Below are positions 47,197 through 58,070 of a stretch of DNA of 64,000 nt, in pieces. The notes under the pieces were generated by a model. It ran no database searches, was not told where the DNA came from, and was given only the letters and a program-made list of their open reading frames with translations. The stretch's first letter is position 1; each line of letters begins with the position of its first letter. The translations under genes were made by a program, and so were the position numbers. This stretch comes from Cladochytrium replicatum. Taxonomy: Eukaryota > Chytridiomycota > Chytridiomycetes > Cladochytriales > Cladochytriaceae. The DNA lies in the NCBI GenBank assembly GCA_025526935.1, contig JAHLKD010000100.1, forward strand, positions 142,397 through 206,396. The letters run 5' to 3'.

Positions 47197-47659
47197 TGAC
47201 AGTGATCTGTCATGATGCCCCTGAAGTGTCGCGTGCCCATGTCTCTGTGTGTCTACATTTGCGTGCTAGTTTGTCTGCTAGTTTTGATTTGGGCCCACCT
47301 GACGATCCCGGCCTACCTCTTGACATTGCAATTGATATGCTTTTACAATGGCCTTTTTATCCTTCGCCTGCTTTTTCCCAGTGGGTTCTTGTTCTTCGTG
47401 CACTTAACCGCATATGGTCAAACTGTCTTGGTTATGACCTAGTTTTGTCTCCACCTCCTGATTCTATCTTGTCTGCTTTTGTTGATTTGGATATGCCTTA
47501 GTGTTTTGAAACATTTTACTTTTCCTACAGCTCGCACGGCTCCCCATGTGCAGCCCATTTACGTGTATTTTTACACTTGTATTTGGATTTTGCACCAGCG
47601 GGTGATATGTATTGGTTGGACAATAAATACATATCATGAAGTTCAAAAAAAAAAAAAAC
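47197..47659 (+). mobile_element. 5'-truncated LINE, 3' end only
   Basis: The frame at 47,196-47,501 (LDIAIDMLLQWPF...ALNRIWSNCLGYDLVLSPPP, then FVDLDMP and stop) matches the C-terminal tail of the LINE protein at 54,196-54,500 (LDVAIDSL, LHKIWLHCMGLPLEVSPPD, FVDL). It is followed by an untranslated tail ending in a run of A (47,646-47,658). A typical truncated LINE insertion. Confidence 0.8.
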
Positions 47660-47742
47660 TCTCTGTCTCTCTCTCTGTCTCTCTCTCTCTCTCTCTCTCC
47701 CTCTCCCTCTCTCTCTCTCTCTCTCCCTCTCTCTCTCTCTCC
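47660..47742 (+). repeat. (CT)n microsatellite
   Basis: About 80 bp of nearly pure CTCTCT with a few CTGT and CCCT changes, directly after the LINE poly-A. The open frames across it are artefacts of the repeat. Confidence 0.95.
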
Positions 47743-47989
47743 CCAAATCAATGCCAGCTCCCAGCACTCCGCCTGCGCAGCTGCCTGACGCGCTGCATGC
47801 CGCGCCGCCCGCCGCACCCCCCTCAAAAATTTTCATCGCTTCTGGCTGTGCTCGCTCCCGTGCTCCCTCTGTGTGTCTCACCATCGCGCCCCTCAGGAAA
47901 TTATTCCTGACTCTCAGCCCAGCAACTTTGATGGAGAAAATTTTCTGTGGGCAGACAAAGTGAATTCTCCTCGCGAATTGCGCGAACGC
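47743..47989. other. unassigned junction sequence
   Basis: GC-rich, no gene recognised. One frame reads SQPSNFDGENFLWADKV, somewhat like a retrotransposon gag, and joins the hAT frame at about 47,990. The 5' end of hAT copy 1 has been replaced here. Confidence 0.35.
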
Positions 47990-49415
47990 TTATTGTGTAT
48001 TACAACCGACAACGGTTCAAACAACTTTACCATGAGTGCTAAGCTGGAGACGCTCTTGGAAGATAGGGATATTGCGTGGTCTGCAGAAACTCAACACATG
48101 CGGTGTATGGCACACATTATCAATCTTGCAGCAAAGGATTTTATCGATACATTCAGGTCCGCAGGGGACACAGTTGCAAATGACAATAACTTCGGCGCTA
48201 ATGTCATAAACCTTCTTCAACGGCTAGTCAGAGGAATCCGGTCTTCCCCAAAACGACGAAGCTCATTTATTGATTTGTGCCGATTTGTGAAACTGGTTCC
48301 TCTATTACCAATTATCGATGTGACAACTCGCTGGAATAGCATGTTCTATATGGTCAAACGAGCCTTACAGCTACGAGAGGCAATGGACAAAATATGCTGG
48401 ATTGAAGATTCTTTGAAAGATTGGTCAATAAATCCAAAGCAATAGGAGGTCCTACAGAAGATCCGGGATGGTTTGAGTGTTTTTGAGGTTATATCAAAGG
48501 CAATCGAGGGGTCTAGATATCCAACACTTCCGCTTGTTATTCCTTTTACAACAATCTTATCGATCAACTGGGGGACCTAGAGGAGGCAGAATCGGATGAA
48601 ACTTTCACCAAAGCATTTCGAAATGCACTAGATAAGCTGAGAATATATTACTCAATCGCTAAGAGCCCGTGTTTAGCAGTTGCTACTGTACTCGATCCTC
48701 GTTTTAAGGATCAATATTATCGATTTTCAAAGGCTTGGGAGAAAGAAGTAGGAAGGGATCAGGTCACCCTAGTACGGAAAGTCTGGGAGGAATCGTATAA
48801 GTCAAAGAAAATCAAGAACAGTGGAGCCGATGTTTTTGGAAACACGCCAGAGCCTCGACACGATTCGAGCGGAGCTTCCGGTGATAGACAGAAAAAAACA
48901 ACGCTGAACGCTTGAGAGCCATTAGATCCGTTTTCATCTGGCAAGAAGAGATTCCTGAGGAAAAAGATGAGCTGGATCGCTATCTTGGCGATCAGGTACT
49001 CCGCGGTATTGATTCTGATGGGAAGCCAATCAATATTATGGACTGGTGGAAGACTGTTGGAAGTGTGAACTTTCCAGCCCTAAGCCAGATGGCAATGGAC
49101 TATTTAGGAATACCAGCAACAAGCGCTCCAGTCGAACGAAAGTTTTCAGCCGGGGTTGATTTGGTACCTGCCACTCCCAATCGCCTTGCTCCAAGAACAA
49201 TAAATGCGTTGATGTGCCGTCATGACTGGTTGCATCAATTGAGTGCTGAAGAACCGTTCAAAAATGATTCCCTAGATTCAAAACGTGATGTTAGTGAGGA
49301 TTTTGTAAAGGTGCATAATTTTGGCGAGGATTTTGATGTGGTATTAGAGTTGGAAGCAACTGATGATAACCCACTCTTTAAATTTAAATTGTTGTTTAGA
49401 CTGTTCATCTGTTGA
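47990..49415 (+). pseudogene. hAT transposase, copy 1 (C-terminal two thirds)
   Basis: Begins at the second catalytic Asp region (LLCITTDNGSNNFTMSAKLE), followed by HMRCMAHIINLAA, LLPIIDVTTRWNSMFYMVKR, and AVATVLDPRFKDQYY. The hAT C-terminal dimerisation domain is well kept: WWKTVGSVNFPALSQMAMDYL, IPATSAPVERKFSAGVDL, then NRLAPRTINALMCRHDWL. Breaks: TAG at about 48,443 (WE codon region), frameshifts near 48,550 and 48,900. It contains the intact hATC that copy 2 lacks. Confidence 0.88.
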
Positions 49416-49419
49416 AGTA

Positions 49420-49690
49420 CCGTCCAGGAGTCGAGAAAGTGACCGCCTGGACAGAATCCTATTGCGAGTAGTATTTGTAGAGAGGTTGGTTGTACTCCAT
49501 CGAGATCAGTGAAGTACCGTCAATGAGTTGAGAAAGTGTCCGGGTGGACAGAATCCTATTGCTAGTAACATTGATAGAGAGGGTTAGCTTTACTTGATAG
49601 AGATCACTGAAGTACCGTCAATGAGTTGAGAAAGTGTCCTGGTGTCACTGTGTCTGTCTGGGTAGACAGTTTCTTCTCTAGCTTATTATT
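49420..49690 (+). repeat. palindromic minisatellite, hAT copy 1
   Basis: Two to three units of about 100 bp containing GAGTTGAGAAAGTGTCC and TGTCCGGGTGGACA, between the transposase and the coiled-coil ORF. Confidence 0.85.
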
Positions 49691-49801
49691 TTCAGATCGG
49701 GTAGAAAACTATAGTGTCAGGGAAGTATTATAGCATACATTCCTGTAACATTCTGGCTAAGAACCAGGCCTGTATCTTCCCAGACAAACATTACCAACAT
49801 C

Positions 49802-51446
49802 ATGCCTCGAACTACAAAGAAGCAAGCTTTGAAACAATCCAAACCATCATCTGATAGAGAATCAACTGCAGAACCGGTGACTGCACCTGAAACATCTCTG
49901 GGATTGGGTTCTGAAGTGAAAGAAGCAGAAGTAGGCCTTGATGTCAAATCGACAGATGTCAAATCGACAGATGTCAAATCAACAGATGTCAAATCGACAA
50001 CTCCTTCAAAGAAACCTGGGCGACGTGGTACTTAAGGGGATGCTGACTATTTGCTCATCGATGGACTCTGTCCTGCTTCAGACATACAATTTTGGTATCG
50101 AAAATTCAAAGCAAGCGGCCACCGCTATGACTCGGAGGACTTCATCAGCAACTGTCAAACAAATCGTGATGAATGCGGCCCAAGATTTGTTCTTCAAGGG
50201 TTAATCAACCGACTTAACTCTGACAGCAAGCTAGTTCGTCAAGCCCTGAATGAAATTCACGATGAATGAAGTGGACGAACGGAGTTCATAACAGCAGCAG
50301 CAGCAAACGCCTATCGTATGGAGTGCTTGAAAAGCTCTTCCTTTCAGAAGGAAACAACATTTCTGGACTCTTACAGGCGGCAGGGACACAAGTACAGCAT
50401 TTACAGAGGAATGCCTGTTACTGCAAAGGTTGACGAGTTCCCAGCGACCATCAAACAAGCAGATGAGGACCGTGAAAGGACAAAACAGGTCCTCAAACAG
50501 TCAGAACGACTGTTGAACATGACAAAAGATCTTGAAGAGACTGCAATGAACGAGAGAAGGACCCGCATCGCAGCAGAAGTGCGAGAGAAGGCTCTCATTG
50601 ATGAATTGGGCAGGGCGGGTGCATTGATTCAGCATGGCGAGCACAAAGAGCTAGAAAGATTCAGGGAGATCACCACTGCAATGGAAAGGGAGAAGCAGGC
50701 AATTTCCCAGGAGATTTCACAATGGAAATCACGTGTGACCGCCCTGGAGGGAGAGCTTGCTGCTCTGAAACGACAGGCGGGTCATTCAGATGCTGCAGCA
50801 CCGCCGGCTCCAACATCAACGGGCGGCCCAATAAGCATATCGTCGGCTATCAAGGGTATTGGTAGAATTCCGAAGGTACATCGAACTAGTTCTCCAACCA
50901 GTTCCCTTGCATTGCTCAGCAGCACCGTCAGCTACCCTTTTGGTGAAAGAGGTCATCCAGGGTATCTGCTTCCAGATGCATACGATCAATGAGGTTATTT
51001 ATGACCTTAAATTGCCGTCTCTTCCACCATCAATCAAGTATGTCAGTGTTAACTACGAAGTCCTCTCCCGAAATGAGTTTTTACGGCCCATATTTGTTGA
51101 ATCTGACGACCGCTCAAGCCGAACATCAACTTCAAGTAGCAGTGCTCGGAGCAGCCTTACTCTTCTTAGGGTGCACATTTTGCTCGGAAACTGGATACGG
51201 CACAACAATTCGCTAAGTACGTCTGCCACTATCTATCGTATGTTCAGAGCATTAGTGGCTGCATATCCTTCTGAGTGGCTAAGGTTCTGGACGGCATATA
51301 CCAGGCATCTTTCGTCCATAACACTCCCTGAGGTGGATTGGAAACCTTTGAAGACAGGTTTAGCCAAGGATTTCATGCTTTCAAATGACGACATCAATCA
51401 GTTCATCAGGACTGGGTTGGCGAAGGACGTAACCAGTGGTGGATGA
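49802..51446 (+). pseudogene. coiled-coil ORF of the hAT element, copy 1
   Basis: Same protein as at 58,071-59,513. Starts MPRTTKKQALKQS, then four copies of DVKST, then TAA at about 50,033. It resumes with GLCPASDIQFWYRKFKASGH, meets TGA near 50,266, resumes with the coiled coil (ERTKQVLKQSERLLNMTKDL), shifts frame near 50,890 and ends with the C-terminal part (LLGNWIRHNNSLS, RFWTAYTRHLSSITLPEVDW) that copy 2 has lost. No family recognised. See copy 2 for description. Confidence 0.75.
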
Positions 51447-51616
51447 GACTCTGACGATATGAACCAGATACAGAAGCTGATTTGGGCTGTTCCACCTATC
51501 AACTTGTGATTGTTCAGTGGAGTTTTGTTTCTCTTTACGATAGTGTTTCTAAATAACACACTGTCCAAACAGACACAAAGTGTTCATGTAAATATCCGTG
51601 TTCTAACCCAACCCAG

Positions 51617-51631
51617 ACCCGCCGAACCTTA
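51617..51631 (-). repeat. right terminal repeat of hAT copy 1
   Basis: ACCCGCCGAACCTTA is the reverse complement of the left terminus of copy 2 (57,615-57,629). The next 8 bases, GATATCAC, would be the target duplication, but the matching left flank is not in view. Confidence 0.75.
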
Positions 51632-51639
51632 GATATCAC

Positions 51640-51774
51640 CTGCAAGTGCAGTGTAGCCTTAATTCCTCAAGATGTTTTACCTCAAAGAAAGATGCCTTGC
51701 TTACACAGTAACTTAGCAAAGCAAAACGTTTGATCACTTGGAGCTTGAGAACCTTCTTCCACTGCTTCTGGGGA
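51640..51774. other. short gap between hAT copy 1 and the LINE
   Basis: No gene seen; may be host sequence or the decayed 3' end of the LINE. Confidence 0.35.
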
Positions 51775-53965
51775 TCACCAGGTCACTGAGCAGAAAAATC
51801 TTGATTTGTCGATGGTGCACCAAAATTTCCTACAATAAGGTCGGGGGTTTGGAAACAGGCGGCCAAGCCGATATAGCAGGAACAAACGAAGACATACTGT
51901 TGGGAGATGTTGGTGTGGGGGTAGCAACATAGGGTGGCGAAGTTTCAAATTGCGGACAGGGGCAAACGAAACTGCAATTGGTCCATTATGTGCAACAGCT
52001 AAAGACTGAAAATGCAACATCAACGGATGAAGTGGGGGCACAACAGGCATAGGAACAATGAGATCATTGTGACAAGCGGAAAAATAAGGAGATGAACCAT
52101 AACCAACTGGATATGACCGATAGAATTGCAACACAGCAGCTGGTAACAGAGGGCTGGAATCACTAGACCAGTGAGCAAACATACGTGCCTGAAGGTACTT
52201 CAGCCTGAACTCAAAAGTAGGAATTTGCGCAAACAGCAACAAACCAACACGCGAAGTGGTATGGGCTATCGAAAACAGACGACACAGTGCATGATAACAA
52301 AAACGCTCGAGTACCTGAAGCTGAGCAGTGGAAGGCCGAATAAGTGCTAAACCAAACTCAAGTGAAGGTCTAATAAAAGACAAAAACAACAACCTGGCAA
52401 CACGAGGAGCAGACCCACCAAAGTACGAGACATAAGGTGCAAAAAGATACAATGAGGCACGAGCTTTCTCTAAGCGATGATCAATAGTTGCAGCAAGATC
52501 AAACCCTTCAATAGTAAAATAGTGACCAAGGTATCTAAATGAAACCTCTACAGGGAGGGCAGAGCCATGAAGCTTCAAGGGGGTGGGTAACCGTTGAGAA
52601 GATAACACAGCACACTTTGAAGGTGAAAACACAAAATGAGAAGCTAAAGCAAAATCTTCACAAATTTTCAATGCACGTCGGGCTTGCTCAGGGGTGGCAG
52701 AAAACAAAGCTATGTCATCAGCAAAAACCAACGAATTGAAAACAGGAGTGTTATAAGAAAACCTAGCAAGATGAGAAGATTCACGACGAAGGAGCTGTGC
52801 TAAAGGATTGATGAAAACTGAGTACAAGAACGGAGACAAAACAGAACCTTGAAAAAGACCTCGTGGAAGCGAAAACAAATCAGAAGAACGATTCTCTATA
52901 ACAAGCTGAGAAGAACAACGATCAAACATACTCATCAAAACAGAGATCAAACGGTTTGGAATTCTGGGGAATTGACGAAGACGTTCCCACAAAAGAGGCC
53001 TATGCACAGTATCATACGCTGCTTTAATATCTAAGAAAGTAACACAATAAGGCAGAGCAGTGCGGGAAGCCCGTCGAAGGGTAGCATCTAATGCAAAAAC
53101 ACACTCAACACCTGAACGATTGGCCTGGAAACCAGCTTGGGCGGGATCAAGTTTACCAACATGAGCTACAAGCATAGGAAGCAGGGTACGCTCAAAGATT
53201 TTTCTATCAACATTGGTTAAAGTAATGGGGCAGTACTGACTAATATCACCAATGGAGCCCTTATTCTTCCAAACAGGTAACAACAAGCCAGCATTCCAGG
53301 CAGAGGGCGACAAACCTGAACGGAAAATAGAGTTTGAAAGTTGAACAAAAAGGATAGCAACATCAGAAGCTAACGGCTTAAATAACTCAGCGGGAATATG
53401 GTTTGGGCCAGGAGCAGAGTTGTTTGGGGAAGAACTAATAGCACAAACAAAGCCACTAACACTAACTGACACAGAATCATTCAGCGCATGTAGACGAACG
53501 TGTTCTGCACTGGCAGAGGATTGTGCAAACTGAGTCTGATAAACGGAGGCAAAGTGATTGCGATAATGAGATAAAGAGGCAGGATCAGACAATAAACCAC
53601 TTGCAGCTGAGCGCCGTTGATGACACCTACGCGCGGTGGAAAGAACTTTGCTAACCTCGGTTAAAGAACTAGGAGAAGAACTAAACATATTGTCGCCAGA
53701 AGCCTCTCGAGCTCGCTGAGAAAGAGACCAAGTACGAAAAGCTTTGACACGCTCACGCGATAGCCGGTCACGCTCCAAGCGGCAATACTCAACTAAACCA
53801 GGATCAGGATCATGACAGGAAGAAACAGCTAAATAGTGCTTATGAGCAAGTAAGTAGCTCCGTCACAAGGCCACTAAATGCGGCGGCAACAATGGCAGGG
53901 CAGGGCGACAGCGAACTAAACTGGGGGGTCCAATGACACAATCAGCACATGAAGTAACAAAGGAC
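51775..53965 (-). pseudogene. LINE-A reverse transcriptase (3' part)
   Basis: Non-LTR retrotransposon reverse transcriptase, open from 53,778 to 51,775 (667 codons) and readable some way further upstream to 53,965. Motifs: SSPNNSAPGPNHIPAELFK (motif 1 region), YCPITLTNVDRKIFERTL, FLDIKAAYDTVHRPLLW (motif A), GLFQGSVLSPFLYSVF (B), LVFADDIALFS (C; FADD), FRYLGHYFTIEG (D/E). The tail breaks off after RLGRLFPNPRPYC, where LINE-B continues with a Cys/His region, so the 3' end is lost. The upstream end abuts the poly-T of LINE-B at 53,966. Confidence 0.88.
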
Positions 53966-56179
53966 TTTTTTTTTAACAATATTATTATTTATTTTGCACA
54001 TACAATGCATAACAAAAAACAACACCCAAAGTGCCTTACAAGATGGTCATGGACCAGCACATAGGGAAGCGCGTGCAGCATAAGGAAAAGCAACAAAGCA
54101 AACAGAGAATGTAAACTCAAACCTGTGGCTACCCGTCAGATACTGCTAACGTGCCAAAAAAACAGGTGAGTAATAAATAATGAGAAAAGAAAACGTTAAA
54201 GATCCACAAATGCAGGGCCAAAGAGGGAGTCTGGAGGAGAAACTTCTAATGGCAGACCCATACAGTGAAGCCAAATCTTATGGAGACAACGAAAAACTAG
54301 ATACCACAGCGCAAGATTCACTGGGTTGACAATGCGAAGTGGACGAAGGCTATCAATTGCAACGTCAAGCGGAAGTTGTAAAACAGGAACAGGAACAGGA
54401 GGCAACAATAGGTCAAGACGCAAACATTCTGAAACATGAGATCTAGAGAGAGTTGCAGTGCGGCAGTGACAACACTGCTTGCGGGGGTGATAAAACAAAC
54501 GTCCAAGGCGATACTGCAGAAGCCTCAAGATTGACAAAATAGGGAAGCATGGAGGAGCAATTGCTAGCGCATGAGGGTGTGCAGATGCAAGGGGAGCAAA
54601 GCTAGCAGCTATAGAACCATAGGCAGATGAGGCTACTTGGTGAAAGTGATTTGCGATAACATCAGAAGGTTTGGGAACTACAACATTTGCAGCCGGGAAG
54701 AGGAAGTGATTGTTGAAAGGGACAGGAGAACAACGAAAGTGCTTTCCCTGGTGAAGAAAGAATGACAACATAGAGTGAACCATATCAGGGGCATCATCAT
54801 CCAGCCAACGTTGAAACATCTGAAACTGCAGATATTGAAGCCGAAACTGAAGGTCAGGAAACTTAAAAAACAGTAAAACCCCAGCAATTGAAGTAGAAAA
54901 TGAAAGGCGAAGAAATCGACACAAACATTGGTGAATAAAAGTCCGAACTGGTTTGCAAACAGCAACAGAGGGAAGGATAAAATATAAACCAATTCAAGCG
55001 TAGGTCGAATAAAAGACAAAAACAAATGACGAACCACAACCAGAGAATGAGAACTAAACATCCTTGAAAAAGAAAGCAAAGCAAAAGAAGCTGCGCGCGC
55101 TTTGGCAAGTCGATGGGAAATAGTCAGTGAAACATCAAATCCAGTATCTCCAAAAAAGCAACCCAGATAACGAAATGAAGGCTTGACAGGCAGAGTTTGA
55201 CCATGAAGAAGCAAAGGCGAATGAGCAGGAATAGGAATTTTTGTGAGAATCACAGACTTCAAAGGAGCAAAAGAAAAACCACGAGCTAGGGCAAACTGGT
55301 CACAAACAGAGAGAAGAACCTGCATAGCATCCAAAGTAATTGCAAACAAGGCCAAATCATCTGCAAATAAAAAAGAATTATATCGTGGTTTGGCAGGATG
55401 AAAGAGTGTTATAGGTGGGGCAAATGGTCGGAGGAGCCCAGGTAGAGGATCAAGAAAAGTGATATAGAGAAGTGGACTGAGAACAGAGCCTTGAAACAAA
55501 CCTCTAAACAAATCAAAAGCATCTGAAAAACAATTTGCAACAACCACTCTGGAAGAACAAAAATCAAACAGAGACTTCAAAACAAAAACAAATGGCAACG
55601 GTACTCCCCTAGAAAGAAGCTCAGCCCAAAGAATTGCACGATTTGTGGTGTCATAAGCTGCTTGAATATCTAAAAAACCAGCAACCCAAGGAACCTTGGC
55701 ATTAGACGCACGGGAGATACATGCCTGAAGACCAAAAACACATTCCATTCCCGAGCGGTGTGACTGAAATCCCGCTTGGGCAGCATCAAGTGGGCGTTGA
55801 GACGTGATAGCAGAATAAAGATGTGGCAACAAAGCTCGCTCAAAAATTTTTCGGGCAATACACGAAAGAGTAATGGGGCGATAATTAGTAATATCACCAA
55901 GCGTACCACGTTGCTTCCAAACTGGGTGCAAAAGCCCAAGATTCCATGAAGTGGGTGTAAGACCACTGCGAAAAATGGACTGAGAAAGTTGCAAGAACAA
56001 TGGAGCAAGAATAGCTGAAATTGGGCGATAAAGTTCTGCAGGCAGACGATCATGACCCGGGGCAGACTCCAAAGGGCAGTCCCTAATAGCTAGAACAAAA
56101 GCTTCAACATCCAATGGCAGCTGAAAATCACACAGAACAATTAAAGGCGAAACTTTATGAGCAGGTTGAGTAAGGTCAA
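53966..56179 (-). mobile_element. LINE-B, 5' truncated, inserted in LINE-A
   Basis: Minus-strand copy of a related LINE: poly-A end visible as T-run 53,966-53,974, 3' untranslated region to 54,195, C-terminus ending VSPPDSLFGPAFVDL, and reverse transcriptase up to about 56,150 with FLDIQAAYDTTNRAILW, GLFQGSVLSPLLY and LFADDLALFA. A frameshift near 54,920 breaks the frame. It lies between the endonuclease (56,459-57,053) and reverse transcriptase (51,775-53,965) of LINE-A, with a further LINE 3' fragment (LINE-C) next to it. Confidence 0.85.
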
Positions 56180-56458
56180 TTTTTTTTTTTTTTTTTTTGA
56201 ACAATATTATTTATTTATTTGCACATACAATGCATAACAATAAACAACACCCAAAGTGCCTTACAAGATGGTCGTGGACCAGCACATAGGGAAGCGAGCA
56301 AGTCGGAGGGCAAAGCGAAATAGAAATCAGAGATCTTAAAAACTCATTCCTGTGACTACCCGTCAGGCTCTGCTCAGGTGTCAAATACAGGTGAGGGATA
56401 AAGAAAAGAAAGAACACTCAACATAGTGAAGAATATAACAGCAAAGAGCAAATCACTG
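56180..56458 (-). mobile_element. LINE-C, 3' end fragment
   Basis: T-run 56,180-56,198 (a poly-A tail on the minus strand), followed by sequence very similar to the 3' untranslated region of LINE-B (both have TTTGCACATACAATGCATAAC and the ACAAGATGGTC segment). No coding part. Another truncated LINE insertion. Confidence 0.8.
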
Positions 56459-57053
56459 GGTCAAACGAAGGTCAGAAGCTGAGGTCATCGAAGGGGCATA
56501 TAATCGAGCGAGATGCACGAGCTGAAGAAGAAGCTGGGACAACCAATGAAAGTGAGTGGGCTGTAAAAAAAGGAAGAAGTGCTCTGGCACGGGCATTAGT
56601 AACATGATCACCAGTGCTCTGAGTTCTAAAATTGAAGTCACCCATCAAAACTACTGGTGTATCCGAATTCGAAACAAATTGAGGAAAATCAGATAATGCA
56701 CCCAAACAGTCTTCCGCAGTCCAACGTGGGGGAAAATAAAATCCACCAATCACGACCTGACGAAACCTAAACCACAAACCAAACCCAGAAGGAACTGATG
56801 CAATCAACCTAAATTGATAAGTACTGCAACGATGTGGGTTAATAAGAAGAGCAACACCAGATGCCAAAGGAGCGTCTGGTGGAGGACGAGAATCAAACAA
56901 CAAATACTCAGAAGAAACACTGTCTAAAGTTAACTGATGAGTTTCTGTTAAAACTAAAAAATCAAGCTGATGAGTAACAAGCCAAGCAAGTAAATCTGAA
57001 AAATCCAGAGGCAAACCTCTACAGTTGAAGGTTCCAGAACGAAAAGTCCACAT
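56459..57053 (-). pseudogene. LINE-A ORF2 start: AP-type endonuclease
   Basis: Opens at ATG 57,053 with MWTFRSGTFNCRGLPLDFSD; motifs FNCRGL, LTETH and VVLMGDFNFR identify the APE-like endonuclease that nicks the target for reverse transcription. The open frame breaks off after RASRSIICPFDDLSF, exactly where LINE-C/LINE-B begin; the continuation is the reverse transcriptase at 53,965-51,775. Confidence 0.85.
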
Positions 57054-57055
57054 TA
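57051..57055 (-). promoter_or_regulatory. TAATG stop-start overlap between LINE-A ORF1 and ORF2
   Basis: The ORF1 stop TAA and the ORF2 start ATG share bases (TAATG). In the silkworm LINE SART1 such an overlap lets ribosomes restart on ORF2 (established knowledge); by analogy the same may apply here. Confidence 0.7.
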
Positions 57056-57614
57056 ATTGCGAGATGTAGGTTCAGAACGCGAAGAACGGGCTAAAGAAAC
57101 AGTAGCTTCAAAGTCTGCAGCAGGAAGATTAGAACGAAGATAATGAAAAACTGCCGGATCATGAGTAATTCGCAAGAGGTGAGCAAATCTTTTGTGAACA
57201 GCCTTTGCTACAGCAACTTGACGTTGCTCAAGTGATTGAACAGACCCAGAACGAAGCTGCCCAGGGTCAAAAAGATCAACGGGCACCTCATCACCTGGAA
57301 AAATGTCCTTGCGGAGCTTGTCAGCACAGTCAGAAGTACAAATAAACTCAGCAGTGTTACGCCCAATAAAACTAATATGGCGAATGTCACGGGAAAATTG
57401 AGGGTTTCCAGAAATTCGATTAATCAGAGTGCGGAGCTGATTAAGTGGCTGACGACTAATTTCCTTAAACCTCACAGTAGCAAAACCAGCAGCACGATCA
57501 CGAACAGGCTGAGGAGGATTGATCAAAATTGGTGACTCAGCCGGGTAATCAATCACCAATCTGGGTGGCCGTAGTGATCTGCGAGATAGGGGGTCCACTC
57601 CAGCAACCACTGAG
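57053..57614 (-). pseudogene. LINE-A ORF1 C-terminal part
   Basis: Minus-strand frame VVAGVDPLSRRSLRPPRLVI through FKEISRQPLNQLRTLINRIS to SSRSEPTSRN and stop. I see no CCHC knuckle; ARHISFIGRNTAEFICTSDC could be an RRM-like or esterase-free RNA-binding segment, not assigned. It is cut at 57,614 by the hAT element and continues at 63,874-64,000. Confidence 0.7.
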
Positions 57615-57790
57615 TAAGGTTCGGCGGGTCCGGGTCGGGTCCGGGTTTCAGTGGCGACCCGCACCAAACCCTTTGGGTCGGGTCGTGTTTGTCTGGGGAC
57701 CCGCCGGGTCACTGACGGGTACAAAGGGAATACCCGGACCCGAAGTGGTTGAAACCCGTACCCGACCCTGACCCGCCGGGTTTTTACTGC
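57615..57790 (+). repeat. left terminal region of hAT copy 2
   Basis: Inverted terminal repeat plus many copies of the CCCGACCCG/CGGGTCGGG word in both orientations, able to fold on itself. Its partner is 63,690-63,865. Confidence 0.88.
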
Positions 57791-58070
57791 CCAGGAGAGG
57801 ATTGATTGAATTTTGAGTTAGACCATGGATATTTACATGAACACTTTGTGTCTTTGTTGACGAAAACGATCCTCAGTTATTCTTTGATATGCCTTTACCA
57901 ACTACATTTGCAAATGATCCTCATATAAGTCTGTGTGGACAGTGTGTATTTTAGAAACACTATCGTAAAAAGAAACAAAACTCCACTGAGCAATCACAAG
58001 TTGATAGGTGGAACAGCCCAAATCAGCTTCTGTATCTGGTTCATATCGTCAGAGTCCCATCCACCACTGG

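Larger units (their letters stand above)
47990..51631 (+). mobile_element. hAT-type element, copy 1, 5' truncated
   Basis: Same order as the complete copy at 57,615-63,865: transposase, minisatellite, coiled-coil ORF, terminal repeat. The right end is ACCCGCCGAACCTTA (51,617-51,631), which matches the terminal repeat of copy 2. The left terminus and the transposase N-terminus (BED finger) are missing. Confidence 0.8.

Noticed and set aside
47479-47963. Open frames with long Ser-Leu or Arg-Glu runs
   Set aside because: They are produced by the CT microsatellite and by LINE tail sequence.
57615-57790. ACCCG/CGGGT clusters resembling telomeric or rDNA-like repeats
   Set aside because: They are paired with 63,690-63,865 as terminal parts of the hAT element and are flanked by a target duplication.
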